From assembly GCF_008042035.1 (NCBI RefSeq), contig NZ_RDBL01000002.1:202186-266185 (forward strand): a DNA stretch of 64,000 nucleotides. The letters are read 5' to 3'. Below, one piece after another: positions 35,325-42,868 of this stretch. The position numbers were made by a program, and so were the translations under genes. The first letter of the stretch is position 1. Each line of letters starts with the position of its first letter. The notes beneath the pieces were generated by a model. That model was not told where the DNA came from. It made no database searches and worked only from the letters and a program-made list of their open reading frames with translations. This stretch comes from Streptomyces sp. col6. GTDB taxonomy: Bacteria > Actinomycetota > Actinomycetes > Streptomycetales > Streptomycetaceae.

Positions 35325-35531
35325 TTACCTCGGTGCGTGGCGGGCCTGGCGCTCCCGCGGGACTCGGAGTTGCCGCACGGCGATCGGTCGGCCGGTCCCG
35401 GCCGGGTACGCCACCGAGGCCGTCCAGCCCTCGGGTACGGACACCTCGGTGACCCACCAGTCGGTGGGGGGCGCGAGGGTGCCGGCGGTGACCCGGCCCG
35501 ACCCCCGTACCGTCCGCAAGGAGCAGCGCAT
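35325..35531 (-). CDS. Possible small protein upstream of the A-T-TE synthetase
   Basis: A 68-codon frame with strongly G+C-biased third positions and a plausible beta-rich sequence (TDWWVTEVSVPEGWTASVAYP). It ends 16 nt before the synthetase start. It overlaps the aldolase start antisense by two bases, so one reading may be false or a later start may be used. It has no relation to MbtH that I can see. It could belong to the same operon. Confidence 0.35.
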   Translation of the reverse strand: MRCSLRTVRGSGRVTAGTLAPPTDWWVTEVSVPEGWTASVAYPAGTGRPIAVRQLRVPRERQARHAPR

Positions 35532-36465
35532 GACCGCCCGAACCCCCCGCTACACGGGAGTGATCCCGCCCGTCGTCACCCCGCTCACCGCGGACGGCGA
35601 GCTCGACCTCCCCTCCCTCGAGCGGGTCGTGGGCCATCTCATCGACGGCGGTGTCACCGGTCTCTTCGCCCTCGGCAGCTCCGGTGAGACCGCCTACCTC
35701 ACCCCGGGACAGCAGGACCGGGTCATCGAGGCAGTCACCGCCGCGGCCGGCGGCCAGGTGCCGGTCCTCGTCGGCGCGATCGAGACCACCACCAACCGGG
35801 CGGTCGAGCGCGCCCGCCGCGCGGCCGAGCTGGGCGCCGACGCCGTCGTCGTGACCGCACCCTTCTACACCCGCACCGACGGAACGGAGATCGACCGCCA
35901 CTTCAGGGACGTCGCGGCTGCCCTCGACCTGCCGGTCCTGGCGTACGACGTGCCGGTCTGCGTCCACAGCAAGCTCGACCCGGAGCTGCTGCTGCCGCTC
36001 GCCGCCGACGGTGTGCTGGCCGGGGTGAAGGACTCCAGCGGCGACGACGGCTCGTTCCGACGGCTGGTCATCGGGGCCCGGGAGCTGCCGGAGTTCTCCG
36101 TGCTCACCGGTCATGAGCTGGTCGTCGACGCGATGATGCTCGGCGGCGCCGACGGCTCGGTACCGGGGCTCGGCAATGTCGACCCGCACGGTTACGTACG
36201 TCTCCACGAGGCCGCGACGCGCGGCGACTGGGCCGCCGCACGGGCCGAACAGGACCGGCTGGTCGCGCTCTTCGACATCATCCGGGCGGCACGCCCCGGC
36301 ACGGCGTCCGCCACGGCGGCCGGGCTCGGCGCGTTCAAGACCGCGCTGATGCTGCGCGGCGTCATCGCCACCAATGTGATGAGCCCGCCGATGCGCCGGC
36401 TGGACGCCGGGGAGACGGCCGCGGTCGCCGCCTGCCTGGAGCGCGCGGGGCTCGCCACGGTCTGA
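35530..36465 (+). CDS. Dihydrodipicolinate synthase-family aldolase (second NanA-like paralogue)
   Basis: A 311-aa class I aldolase. The Schiff-base Lys is in LAGVKDSSGD, Tyr in LAYDVPV, and the loop is GLFALGSSGETAYL. It is closely similar to the NanA-like protein at 29240, with long shared stretches such as VTAPFYTRT. It is probably a duplicate with another sugar-acid substrate. AAGGAG at 35518-35523 supports the ATG at 35530. It is divergent from the synthetase operon and not obviously linked to it. Confidence 0.87.
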   Translation: MTARTPRYTGVIPPVVTPLTADGELDLPSLERVVGHLIDGGVTGLFALGSSGETAYLTPGQQDRVIEAVTAAAGGQVPVLVGAIETTTNRAVERARRAAELGADAVVVTAPFYTRTDGTEIDRHFRDVAAALDLPVLAYDVPVCVHSKLDPELLLPLAADGVLAGVKDSSGDDGSFRRLVIGARELPEFSVLTGHELVVDAMMLGGADGSVPGLGNVDPHGYVRLHEAATRGDWAAARAEQDRLVALFDIIRAARPGTASATAAGLGAFKTALMLRGVIATNVMSPPMRRLDAGETAAVAACLERAGLATV

Positions 36466-36489
36466 CGCGTACGGAGCGCCGCAGACAAA

Positions 36490-36528
36490 AGGTCCGGCCG
36501 GGCAGCTCAGGGCTGCCGGGCCGGACCT
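36490..36528. terminator. Stem-loop between the aldolase and chaplin genes
   Basis: AGGTCCGGCC...GGCAGC pairs with GGCTGCC...GGCCGGACCT, with one mismatch and a TCAG loop. It is placed between convergent genes and probably serves both. Confidence 0.7.
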
Positions 36529-36552
36529 CTTCGTGCTCGGGGGAGCGTCAGA

Positions 36553-37380
36553 TCACTTCTTCGCGGCGCGGGCGCGGCGCATCAGCAGACCGCCACCGAG
36601 GACCATCGCGGCGCTGGCGCCACCGGCGATGCCCAGGTTCTCGTTGGCACCGGTGTGCGCCATCTGCGGCGGCTTGTGGTGCTTGGGCGGCGTGTGGTGC
36701 CAGCCGGTGTGGGTCGGCGGGTTGTGGGTCGGCGGGTTGGTGGTCGGCGGGTTGTGGTGGTGACTGGGCGGGCAGTCGTCGTCGTGGTGGTGCACCGGGG
36801 GCTTCGGGGGCTTCGGCGGGTGGTGCGGCTTCGGCGGGTTGTGCTCGTTGCCGCAGTTGCAGTCGTGGTCGTGGTGACCCTTCGGCGGCTTGTGGTGCGG
36901 GGGCTTGTGGTGCGTCGGCGGCTCCTCGGTGGGCGGGTTGCCCTCGTCGCCACCACCGTTCTCGCACTTGTTGCCGGCGGCCGGGTTCAGCAGGCCCACC
37001 ACGTTGATGCTGTTGCCACAGACGTTGACCGGGATGTCGACCGGGGCCTGGACCACGTTGCCCGAGAGCACGCCGGGGGAGCCGGCGGCCACGCCCTGGG
37101 CGCTCGCGCCCTGCGAGCCGCCGTTCTCCGAGTCACCGCCCTTGTTCTCGCACTTGTTGCCGAAGGCGGGGTTGAGCGCGCCGACCACGTTGACCGTGTT
37201 GCCGCAGACGTTGACGGGCACGTGCACCGGGACCTGGACGACGTTGCCCGAAGCGACGCCGGGCGAGCCGACGGCCGCACCGTCGGCCGTGGCATCGGCG
37301 AAGGCATAGCCGCCGGAGGCGGTCAGGATGCCTGACGCCGCCGCCATGACGAGCATGCTTTTACTCAAGGCTTTTCGCAT
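36553..37380 (-). CDS. Long chaplin, two chaplin domains, sortase signal
   Basis: A 275-aa surface protein. A signal peptide (residues 1-28, ending AFA) is followed by two about 40-aa chaplin domains (GSPGVASGNVVQVPVHVPVNVCGNTVNVVG and a second copy near residue 95, each with two Cys). A Pro/His/Cys-rich spacer fills about 140-245. Then come the sorting motif MAHTG, a hydrophobic segment and RRARAAKK. Class ChpA-C chaplins have this plan and are anchored to the cell wall to hold the short chaplins. The spacer is unusually rich in His and Pro (HHKPPHHKPP, HHDHDCNCG) and may bind metal. The start at 37380 follows AAGGA. In-frame extension upstream is ignored. Confidence 0.9.
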   Translation of the reverse strand: MRKALSKSMLVMAAASGILTASGGYAFADATADGAAVGSPGVASGNVVQVPVHVPVNVCGNTVNVVGALNPAFGNKCENKGGDSENGGSQGASAQGVAAGSPGVLSGNVVQAPVDIPVNVCGNSINVVGLLNPAAGNKCENGGGDEGNPPTEEPPTHHKPPHHKPPKGHHDHDCNCGNEHNPPKPHHPPKPPKPPVHHHDDDCPPSHHHNPPTTNPPTHNPPTHTGWHHTPPKHHKPPQMAHTGANENLGIAGGASAAMVLGGGLLMRRARAAKK

Positions 37381-37739
37381 TGGTGCCCTTCCTTGGGACA
37401 TTTCTCGCGGACGCGCGGCCCGCAGTTCGTTCATCAGGCGGTGCAGCAGCCGTCGGACCTGCCCATGTAGGGAACGGCCCACCCGGCGGAGCGGCTTGAC
37501 GACACCCATAACGACGTCCGCGTGCGCGAGAAACGTGAATCCGGTGAATTTCCTGTGAGCACGCGGCGAGGCTACGAGTGAACGTTTCCTCTCTCGATTT
37601 CCGACAGTATGACTCGATCACTTTCGTACGGACGTCCGTGTCTTCCCGGCATTCGAGTGAATAGTGATAACCAAACGCCGGCCCGGCAGTTGTTCAGGGC
37701 GCTCCGGCTACGGGGTATCCAGTACGAGAAGGGTTCATC
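37381..37739. promoter_or_regulatory. Divergent region between long chaplin and first rodlin
   Basis: 359 nt without a convincing gene. The right part holds the rodlin promoter block (GAGTG at 37655, AACC at 37669, GTTG at 37689). The left part should hold the chaplin promoter, but I could not recognise it. Confidence 0.6.
37655..37700 (+). promoter_or_regulatory. Rodlin promoter block, copy 1
   Basis: GAGTG-N9-AACC-N16-GTTG, 48 nt before the rodlin start. It is identical in spacing to two other copies. AACC and GTTG look like the -35 and -10 elements of an ECF sigma factor such as BldN. Confidence 0.65.
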
Positions 37740-38141
37740 GTGATCAAGAAGGTCCTGGCTACGGGTGCCGTCGCCGCCTCCATCCTCGGGCTCGGCGCCA
37801 CGCAGGCGATGGCCATCGGCAACGACGGCGGGACGACCTCGGTCAACGGCAACGGTGCCTCGCAGTCGTTCGGCAACGCCGTGACCAAGGGTGACGGCAG
37901 CCCCCAGTTCGACCTGGTCCAGGGCTCGCTGAACAAGCCCTGCGTCGGTCTGCCGCTCAAGGCGAACGTCGGTTCGCTCATCGGTCTCGTCCCGATCGCG
38001 GTCCAGGACGTCAACGTCCTGTCCAACCCGCAGAACCAGCAGTGCACCGAGAACTCCACCCAGGCCAAGGGCGACGAGCCGCTGTCGCACATCCTGGACG
38101 GCATCCCGGTCCTCTCGGGCAACGGCGCCGGCAACAGCTGA
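37740..38141 (+). CDS. Rodlin protein 1
   Basis: A 133-aa secreted protein of the rodlet layer of aerial hyphae and spores. A signal peptide ends at QAMA. The mature part begins IGNDGGTTSVNGNG and carries the rodlin segments KANVGSL, VQDVNVLS and QNQQCTEN, with two Cys. The GTG start at 37740 aligns with MIKK of the other copies. Rodlins organise chaplin fibres into rodlets. The promoter is the block at 37655-37700. Confidence 0.9.
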   Translation: MIKKVLATGAVAASILGLGATQAMAIGNDGGTTSVNGNGASQSFGNAVTKGDGSPQFDLVQGSLNKPCVGLPLKANVGSLIGLVPIAVQDVNVLSNPQNQQCTENSTQAKGDEPLSHILDGIPVLSGNGAGNS

Positions 38142-38153
38142 TCCGGCCCTGTC

Positions 38154-38200
38154 ACGGGCCCGGACCGCCGGCGTTCCTCCTCCCTGTGGTCCGGGCCCGT
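38154..38200 (+). terminator. Terminator of rodlin 1
   Basis: ACGGGCCCGGACC and GGTCCGGGCCCGT (13 bp, perfect) flank a 21-nt loop, just after the stop. Confidence 0.7.
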
Positions 38201-38433
38201 CGCTGCCCTCCGTGTCCACCCGCCCGGACCTCGCACGATCCGGGTGGAGACACGGGAGGGTGACCGAAACTGCGTCATTCGGGCGGTATTCGGGTCATCT
38301 GCTCGCTGAGCAGTTTCGCATATCGTCCTAAATCGTTACGAATGAAGGCGGCGGAGTCACGAGCGATCAGGTCCGCGCTCGTGCGGCACGAAAGCCGTGA
38401 CCGCTCCGGACTCCGCCGAAGAAAGGGTTTCCA

Positions 38434-38667
38434 GTGAAGTACACCAAGATCGCCGCCGTCGCCGCCGGTACGCTCATGGCCGTGGGTGCCGCCACCCCCG
38501 CGTTCGCCGACTCGGGTGCCGAGGGTGCCGCCGTCGCGTCCCCGGGCGTCATCTCCGGCAACACCATCCAGGTTCCGGTTCACATCCCGGTCAACGTCTG
38601 CGGCAACACCATCGACGTCATCGGCCTGCTGAACCCGGCCTTCGGCAACGCCTGCGTCAACGACTGA
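38434..38667 (+). CDS. Short chaplin (ChpE/ChpH type)
   Basis: 77 aa with a signal peptide (residues 1-25, ending AFA). One chaplin domain follows (GVISGNTIQVPVHIPVNVCGNTIDVIG, then FGNACVND), with two Cys for a disulfide. It is secreted and self-assembles into amyloid-like hydrophobic fibres that let hyphae enter the air. GTG at 38434. Confidence 0.92.
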   Translation: MKYTKIAAVAAGTLMAVGAATPAFADSGAEGAAVASPGVISGNTIQVPVHIPVNVCGNTIDVIGLLNPAFGNACVND

Positions 38668-38694
38668 TTCAGGCACGCCGAATTCTCTCGGCTC

Positions 38695-38733
38695 GAAAGC
38701 CCCGGACCCCGCTCCACGCGGTCCGGGGCTTTC
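38695..38733 (+). terminator. Terminator of the short chaplin gene
   Basis: GAAAGCCCCGGACC and its exact complement (14 bp), with an 11-nt loop. Confidence 0.75.
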
Positions 38734-38926
38734 CCGTGCGTGCCCTCCATTCCCGGCCTGCGGGGAATCCGTAACGCCCGCGAGGAAAAAGGATCGGTTC
38801 CCCCAGTTGCCCCGTCCCGGCCGGGTCGTTAGGCAAGGGGAAAGCGGCGGAAGTCACGGACAAAGAAGGTTCGTGCGGCGCGGGGACGCGACCGAGTGAA
38901 CCGCCGCCGGAGAAGGGAACCCGAAA

Positions 38927-39217
38927 GTGAAGTACGCGAAGTCCGCCGCACTCGTCGCCGGTTCCGTGGTCGCACTCGGCACGGCTGCCCCCGCCTTCGC
39001 CGTCACCACGCCCACGGCCCCCAGCTTCAGCCTCGACGGAGGCGTCAACCAGGTGACCGCGGCCGCCCCGCAGGTGGTCGACCCGGTCCTCGGCACCGTC
39101 AGCGACGCCGCCGACAACCTGCACGAGAACGGAACCGTCACCAAGGTCGCCGGTCAGGCCACCGGAGCGGTGAAGGACGCGGCTCCCCTCCTCGGCGGCC
39201 TGCCGCTCTCCCGCTGA
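38927..39217 (+). CDS. Small secreted protein with a chaplin-like signal peptide
   Basis: 96 aa. The signal peptide, residues 1-25 ending AFA, matches the chaplin signal at 15 of 25 positions (MKYxK...AG...PAFA). The mature part is not a chaplin and has no Cys. It is Ala/Val/Asp-rich and probably helical (VTAAAPQVVDPVLGTVSDAADNLHENG). It is unknown to me. Its place among rodlin and chaplin genes suggests a surface role. GTG start at 38927. Confidence 0.82.
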   Translation: MKYAKSAALVAGSVVALGTAAPAFAVTTPTAPSFSLDGGVNQVTAAAPQVVDPVLGTVSDAADNLHENGTVTKVAGQATGAVKDAAPLLGGLPLSR

Positions 39218-39274
39218 CCCCGCTGCGCTCGCACGTTCGACCGCGCCCGACTTCCGGTCGTATGCACACCTTTC

Positions 39275-39320
39275 GAGTGACGTGCCACAACCATTCCCGC
39301 GACGCCGAGTTGATCAGTGC
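39275..39320 (+). promoter_or_regulatory. Rodlin promoter block, copy 2
   Basis: GAGTG-N9-AACC-N16-GTTG (GTTG at 39309), about 55 nt before rodlin 2. It has the same spacing as copies 1 and 3. Confidence 0.65.
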
Positions 39321-39366
39321 GCTCGGCACCGGCGGGCAACCAGAGAAAAACCAGAAGGGCAGTTTC

Positions 39367-39777
39367 ATGATCAAGAAGATGATGGCCTCGGCGGCCGTCG
39401 CCGCATCGATCGTCGGCGTCTCCGCCGCGGTCGCCCCGTCGGCCATGGCCATCGGCAACGACCAGGGCACCACCACCGTCAACGGCAACGGTGCCATGCA
39501 GGCGTACGGCAACTCCGCCACCCACGGTGACTGGAGCCCGCAGTTCGCGCTCATCCAGGGCTCGCTCAACAAGCCCTGCATCGCCCTGCCGGCCAAGGCC
39601 AACGTCGGTTCGCTGCTCGGCGTCGTGCCGATCTCGGTCCAGGACATCAACGTCCTGTCCTCGCCGCAGAACCAGCAGTGCACCGAGAACTCCACCCAGG
39701 CCAAGGGTGACGAGGCCCTGTCGCACATCCTGGACGACATCCCGATCCTCTCGGGCAACGGTGTCGCCAACGACTGA
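39367..39777 (+). CDS. Rodlin protein 2
   Basis: 136 aa, the same plan as rodlin 1: a signal peptide ending SAMA, mature IGNDQGTTTVNGNG, two Cys in the mature part and VQDINVLSSPQNQQC. It is secreted to the hyphal surface. ATG at 39367 is preceded by GAAGGG. Confidence 0.9.
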   Translation: MIKKMMASAAVAASIVGVSAAVAPSAMAIGNDQGTTTVNGNGAMQAYGNSATHGDWSPQFALIQGSLNKPCIALPAKANVGSLLGVVPISVQDINVLSSPQNQQCTENSTQAKGDEALSHILDDIPILSGNGVAND

Positions 39778-39794
39778 CGGGCCCGACGCCCCGC

Positions 39795-39849
39795 GGGGCC
39801 GGTGCGTCCGCGGCAGCCGTACACCGGCCGTCGCGGACCCGCCGGCCCC
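39795..39849 (+). terminator. Stem-loop after rodlin 2
   Basis: A 20-nt arm (GGGGCCGGTGCGTCCGCGGC) pairs with 39830-39849 at 17 of 20 positions. Confidence 0.6.
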
Positions 39850-39960
39850 TTGCGCGTACCCGGACCCGAGCGGCCCGGTGGTCGTCCGTACGGGCGGACC
39901 GCTGGGCCGCTTGCCGTAGCGGGGGAGGCCGGTTCCCGCCGCACCGGGTAGGGCCCCCTC

Positions 39961-40125
39961 ATGGACCAGCACCACAGCCGGCACCCGCAGGGCTCCACCC
40001 CGATCTACGACCGCCTCGTCGCCGAGTGGCAGGCCGCGCGCGCCGCCCCGGCACCGGAGCCCTCCCGCGCGGGTGGCCTCGTGCCCGCGGCGCGGACCTC
40101 GGACGAGGTGAACGGCAGGGGCTGA
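39961..40125 (+). CDS. Small conserved streptomycete protein (STPIYDRL family)
   Basis: A 54-aa frame with the core STPIYDRLVAEWQAAR near residue 12. This pattern recurs in short streptomycete proteins of unknown function that I have met before. The C-terminus here is shorter than usual. There is no signal peptide or Cys. It sits between rodlin genes on the same strand. The ATG at 39961 is a reasonable start. Confidence 0.6.
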   Translation: MDQHHSRHPQGSTPIYDRLVAEWQAARAAPAPEPSRAGGLVPAARTSDEVNGRG

Positions 40126-40167
40126 CACGGGACGGCCCGTCGAACTCATGCCGGATGCAACCCATAT

Positions 40168-40213
40168 GAGTGGATCAGCGGAACCGAAACCTCCGCCCGG
40201 GGTTGATCAGTAC
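40168..40213 (+). promoter_or_regulatory. Rodlin promoter block, copy 3
   Basis: GAGTG-N9-AACC-N16-GTTG (GTTG at 40202), 41 nt before rodlin 3. Confidence 0.65.
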
Positions 40214-40245
40214 GTTCCAGAACGGAACGCTCCGAAAGGTGAAGC

Positions 40246-40659
40246 GTGATGAAGAAGATGATGGCCGGCGCGGCAGTGGCCGTGTCCCTGGTCGGCCTGT
40301 CGGCCGCCGCGGCCCCCTCGGCCATGGCGATCGGCAACGACGGGGGAACCACCTCGGTCAACGGCAACGGTGCCGCCAGCTCGTACGGCAACGCCGAGAC
40401 CCAGGGTGACGGCAGCCCGCAGGCCCAGCTCATCCAGGGCTCGCTCAACGACCTGTGCCTGGGCGTCCCGGTCAAGGCCAACGTCGGTTCGCTGGTGGGC
40501 CTGCTCGTGCCCGTGGCGGTCCAGGACGTCAACGTCCTGTCCAACCCGCAGAACCAGCAGTGCGCCGACAACTCCACCCAGGCCAAGGGCGACGAGCCCC
40601 TGTCGCACCTGGTGGACGACATCCCGGTCCTCTCCGGCAACGGCGTCGGCAACAACTGA
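40246..40659 (+). CDS. Rodlin protein 3
   Basis: 137 aa with a signal peptide ending SAMA, mature IGNDGGTTSVNGNG, KANVGSLVGL, VQDVNVLSNPQNQQC and a GNGVGNN end. The GTG at 40246 aligns with MIKK of the other rodlins; ATG at 40249 would shorten it by one residue. It is the third copy in the locus. Two are usual (rdlA, rdlB), so one extra duplication may be present. Confidence 0.9.
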   Translation: MMKKMMAGAAVAVSLVGLSAAAAPSAMAIGNDGGTTSVNGNGAASSYGNAETQGDGSPQAQLIQGSLNDLCLGVPVKANVGSLVGLLVPVAVQDVNVLSNPQNQQCADNSTQAKGDEPLSHLVDDIPVLSGNGVGNN

Positions 40660-40674
40660 TTCCGTACTCCGCCC

Positions 40675-40708
40675 GCGGCGGGCGGCCCGGTTCCGGGCGG
40701 CCCGCCGC
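40675..40708 (+). terminator. Stem-loop right after rodlin 3
   Basis: A 16-bp stem with one mismatch (GCGGCGGGCGGCCCGG) and a TT loop. Confidence 0.6.
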
Positions 40709-40750
40709 GCGTCGTCCGTCCTGTGCGACGTGTGCGCGTACGGCATGACG

Positions 40751-40783
40751 GAGGCCCATCACCCTCTCCGGGTGATGGGCCTC
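40751..40783. terminator. Bidirectional terminator between rodlin 3 and the DUF5949 gene
   Basis: A perfect 14-bp stem (GAGGCCCATCACCC) with loop TCTCC, at the convergent gene ends. Confidence 0.75.
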
Positions 40784-40799
40784 TTCCGTGCGGGGCGGG

Positions 40800-41300
40800 T
40801 CAGCCGAGGCTGCGCACCGGGAGCACACAGTGCGCCGAGGTCGCGATGACGTCCGGGTCACCGGCGAAGGCGCGCAGCTCCGCCTCGCCGACCGGGAGGC
40901 CCGGCGCGCCCTGCGGCCACGGGCGGGTGGCGAACATCGCGTGCACCTCGCCCTGGTCGCGCGACGCCGCCAGCCACTCGGGCGGCACCGGGTACTGCGC
41001 TTTGAAGTGAGGCATCGTCAGGACGGCCTGACCGGCTTGCACGAGGAGCTTCACGGGGAGCCCGGGGGTCTCGTCGGCACGCACCGGGGCGCCGCCGACG
41101 GTGAGCCCGCTGCGCTGCAACGCGAGCCGCATGGCGTGCTCGCCGGCCGCCGGGCCGTCCGAACCGTCGCCCAGCGAATAGGCGAGCAGGAAGGCGGCGT
41201 CGCGCCCGCTCTGCCGGTACTCGCCGCTCCAGCCGATGAGGATGAGGGTGCCCAACTGGGCCTGCGTGAACGTGCCGGTGGCTGTCTCGGGGGAGGTCAT
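40800..41300 (-). CDS. DUF5949-type protein
   Basis: A 166-aa cytosolic protein of a streptomycete-specific family, recognised from PGLPVKLLVQAGQAVLTMPHFKAQYPVPPEWLAA and HAMFATRPWP. Its function is unknown. The start at 41300 is preceded by a small A/G-rich stretch. It is a single gene. Confidence 0.72.
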   Translation of the reverse strand: MTSPETATGTFTQAQLGTLILIGWSGEYRQSGRDAAFLLAYSLGDGSDGPAAGEHAMRLALQRSGLTVGGAPVRADETPGLPVKLLVQAGQAVLTMPHFKAQYPVPPEWLAASRDQGEVHAMFATRPWPQGAPGLPVGEAELRAFAGDPDVIATSAHCVLPVRSLG

Positions 41301-41626
41301 GTGCCGCACCCTAACCGTCCGCGACCGGTCCAACTCCATGCGTATCACCCGATCGGGGGACGACTGCCGACAACCCGGCCCGCGCGAAATAATCCGTTGA
41401 GCCGCCGGGGCGCAGGGGGCTATCGTGTGCGACGAGACGGACGGCGGATGGCCGCCGGTTCCGGACATGGACGAATGCGGAGGTGAGGACATTGACGACG
41501 GTCGTTGCGATGGGCGCTGCCCACAAGTCGAAGTTCCTCTGTGTCACCTCCGTGGCCACCGGCTGACCTCTTCAGACCTCCGCGCCGACGCGCGCACCGC
41601 CGGGGCCACCCTGTGAAGGGTTTCCC
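41301..41626. other. Region between DUF5949 and rsgA without a supported gene
   Basis: 326 nt holding the promoters of both divergent genes. Short frames exist on the + strand (from TTG 41492, 24 codons; from ATG 41467, 50 codons to 41616). They lack a clear ribosome-binding site or known pattern, so I do not call them. The region is normal in base composition. Confidence 0.5.
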
Positions 41627-42796
41627 TTGTCTTTCCCGTCTTCCTCCCTCTCTTCCTTCTCTTCCTCCGCCGCCGCGCACCCGCTCGCCCCGTACGGTTG
41701 GGACGCCGACTGGGCGGCCGAGTTCGCCCCGTACGCCGCTCAGGGACTGGTGCCCGGACGTGTGGTGCGCGTGGACCGCGGGCGCTGCGACATCGTCACG
41801 CCCGAGGGCACGATCTGGGCCGACACCGCCTTCGTCGTGCCGCGCGACCCGATGCGGATCATCTGCACGGGCGACTGGGCCGCCGTCGACCCCGACGGCG
41901 ACCCGCGGTTCGTCCGTACGCTGCTGCCGCGGCGCACCGCGTTCGTCCGCTCCACCTCGTCCAAGCGCTCCGAGGGCCAGGTGCTCGCCACCAACGTCGA
42001 CCACATCGCCATCTGTGTCTCGCTGGCCGTGGAACTGGACCTCGGCCGGGTCGAGCGGTTCCTCGCCCTGGCCATGTCCAGCACGGACGGCGCCGCGCTG
42101 CTCGGCGACGCCGCCGGGGCGGGGGAGCGGACCGCCGAACCGATCGTCGTCCTCACCAAGGCCGACCTGGTTCCCGACGCGGTCACCCTCTCCCACCTCG
42201 TCGAGGACATCGAGCGCATCGCACCGGGTGTCCAGGTGCTCCCGGTCAGCTCCGCCACCGGCGAGGGCGTCGACGTGTTCTCGGCGATCGTCTCCGGCGG
42301 TACGAGCGTGCTCCTCGGGGCCTCCGGCGCCGGCAAGTCCACTCTCGCCAACACCCTGCTCGGCCAGGACGTGATGGAGGTCCAGGCCGCCCGCGACGTG
42401 GACGGCAAGGGCCGGCACACCACCACCACCCGCAACCTGCTCGTCCTGCCCTCGGGCGGAGTCCTCATCGACACCCCCGGACTGCGCGGGGTCGGGCTCT
42501 GGGACGCCGGGGTGGGCGTCGGCCAGGTCTTCTCCGAGATCGAGGAACTGGCCGAGGACTGCCGGTTCCACGACTGCGCCCACGAGGCGGAGCCCGGCTG
42601 CGCCGTGCGGGCCGCGATCGAGGACGGCACCCTGCCCGAACGCCGCTTCGACAGCTACCGCAAGCTCCTGCGCGAGAACCAGCGCATGGTCGCCAAGACC
42701 GACGCCCGCGTCCGGGCCGAGATCCGGCGCGACTGGAAGCGCAAGGGTGCCGAGGGCCGGGCCGCGATGGATGCCAAGCGCGGCCGGATCCGGTAG
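41627..42796 (+). CDS. rsgA: Ribosome small-subunit-dependent GTPase A
   Basis: A 389-aa circularly permuted GTPase acting in late 30S assembly. An OB-fold-like N-terminal domain (VRVDRGRCDIVTPEG) is followed by G4 (LTKADLV near 175), G1 (LGASGAGKST near 225), G2/G3 (DTPGLRG) and a C-terminal zinc site (CRFHDCAHEAEPGC). TTG start at 41627 with GAAGGG 6 nt upstream. A Ser-rich N-terminal tail of about 20 residues is present. Confidence 0.93.
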   Translation: MSFPSSSLSSFSSSAAAHPLAPYGWDADWAAEFAPYAAQGLVPGRVVRVDRGRCDIVTPEGTIWADTAFVVPRDPMRIICTGDWAAVDPDGDPRFVRTLLPRRTAFVRSTSSKRSEGQVLATNVDHIAICVSLAVELDLGRVERFLALAMSSTDGAALLGDAAGAGERTAEPIVVLTKADLVPDAVTLSHLVEDIERIAPGVQVLPVSSATGEGVDVFSAIVSGGTSVLLGASGAGKSTLANTLLGQDVMEVQAARDVDGKGRHTTTTRNLLVLPSGGVLIDTPGLRGVGLWDAGVGVGQVFSEIEELAEDCRFHDCAHEAEPGCAVRAAIEDGTLPERRFDSYRKLLRENQRMVAKTDARVRAEIRRDWKRKGAEGRAAMDAKRGRIR

Positions 42797-42868
42797 CCGG
42801 TACACCCCGGGTCGACGTCCGAAAACCGCGAGTGCGTGAGCCCGGCGGGGCGCACACTGGACGGTGTG

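Noticed and set aside
41425..41616. Short + strand frame upstream of rsgA with five Cys
   Set aside because: There is no ribosome-binding site or known pattern, and it overlaps the rsgA start region. Kept only as part of the intergenic description.
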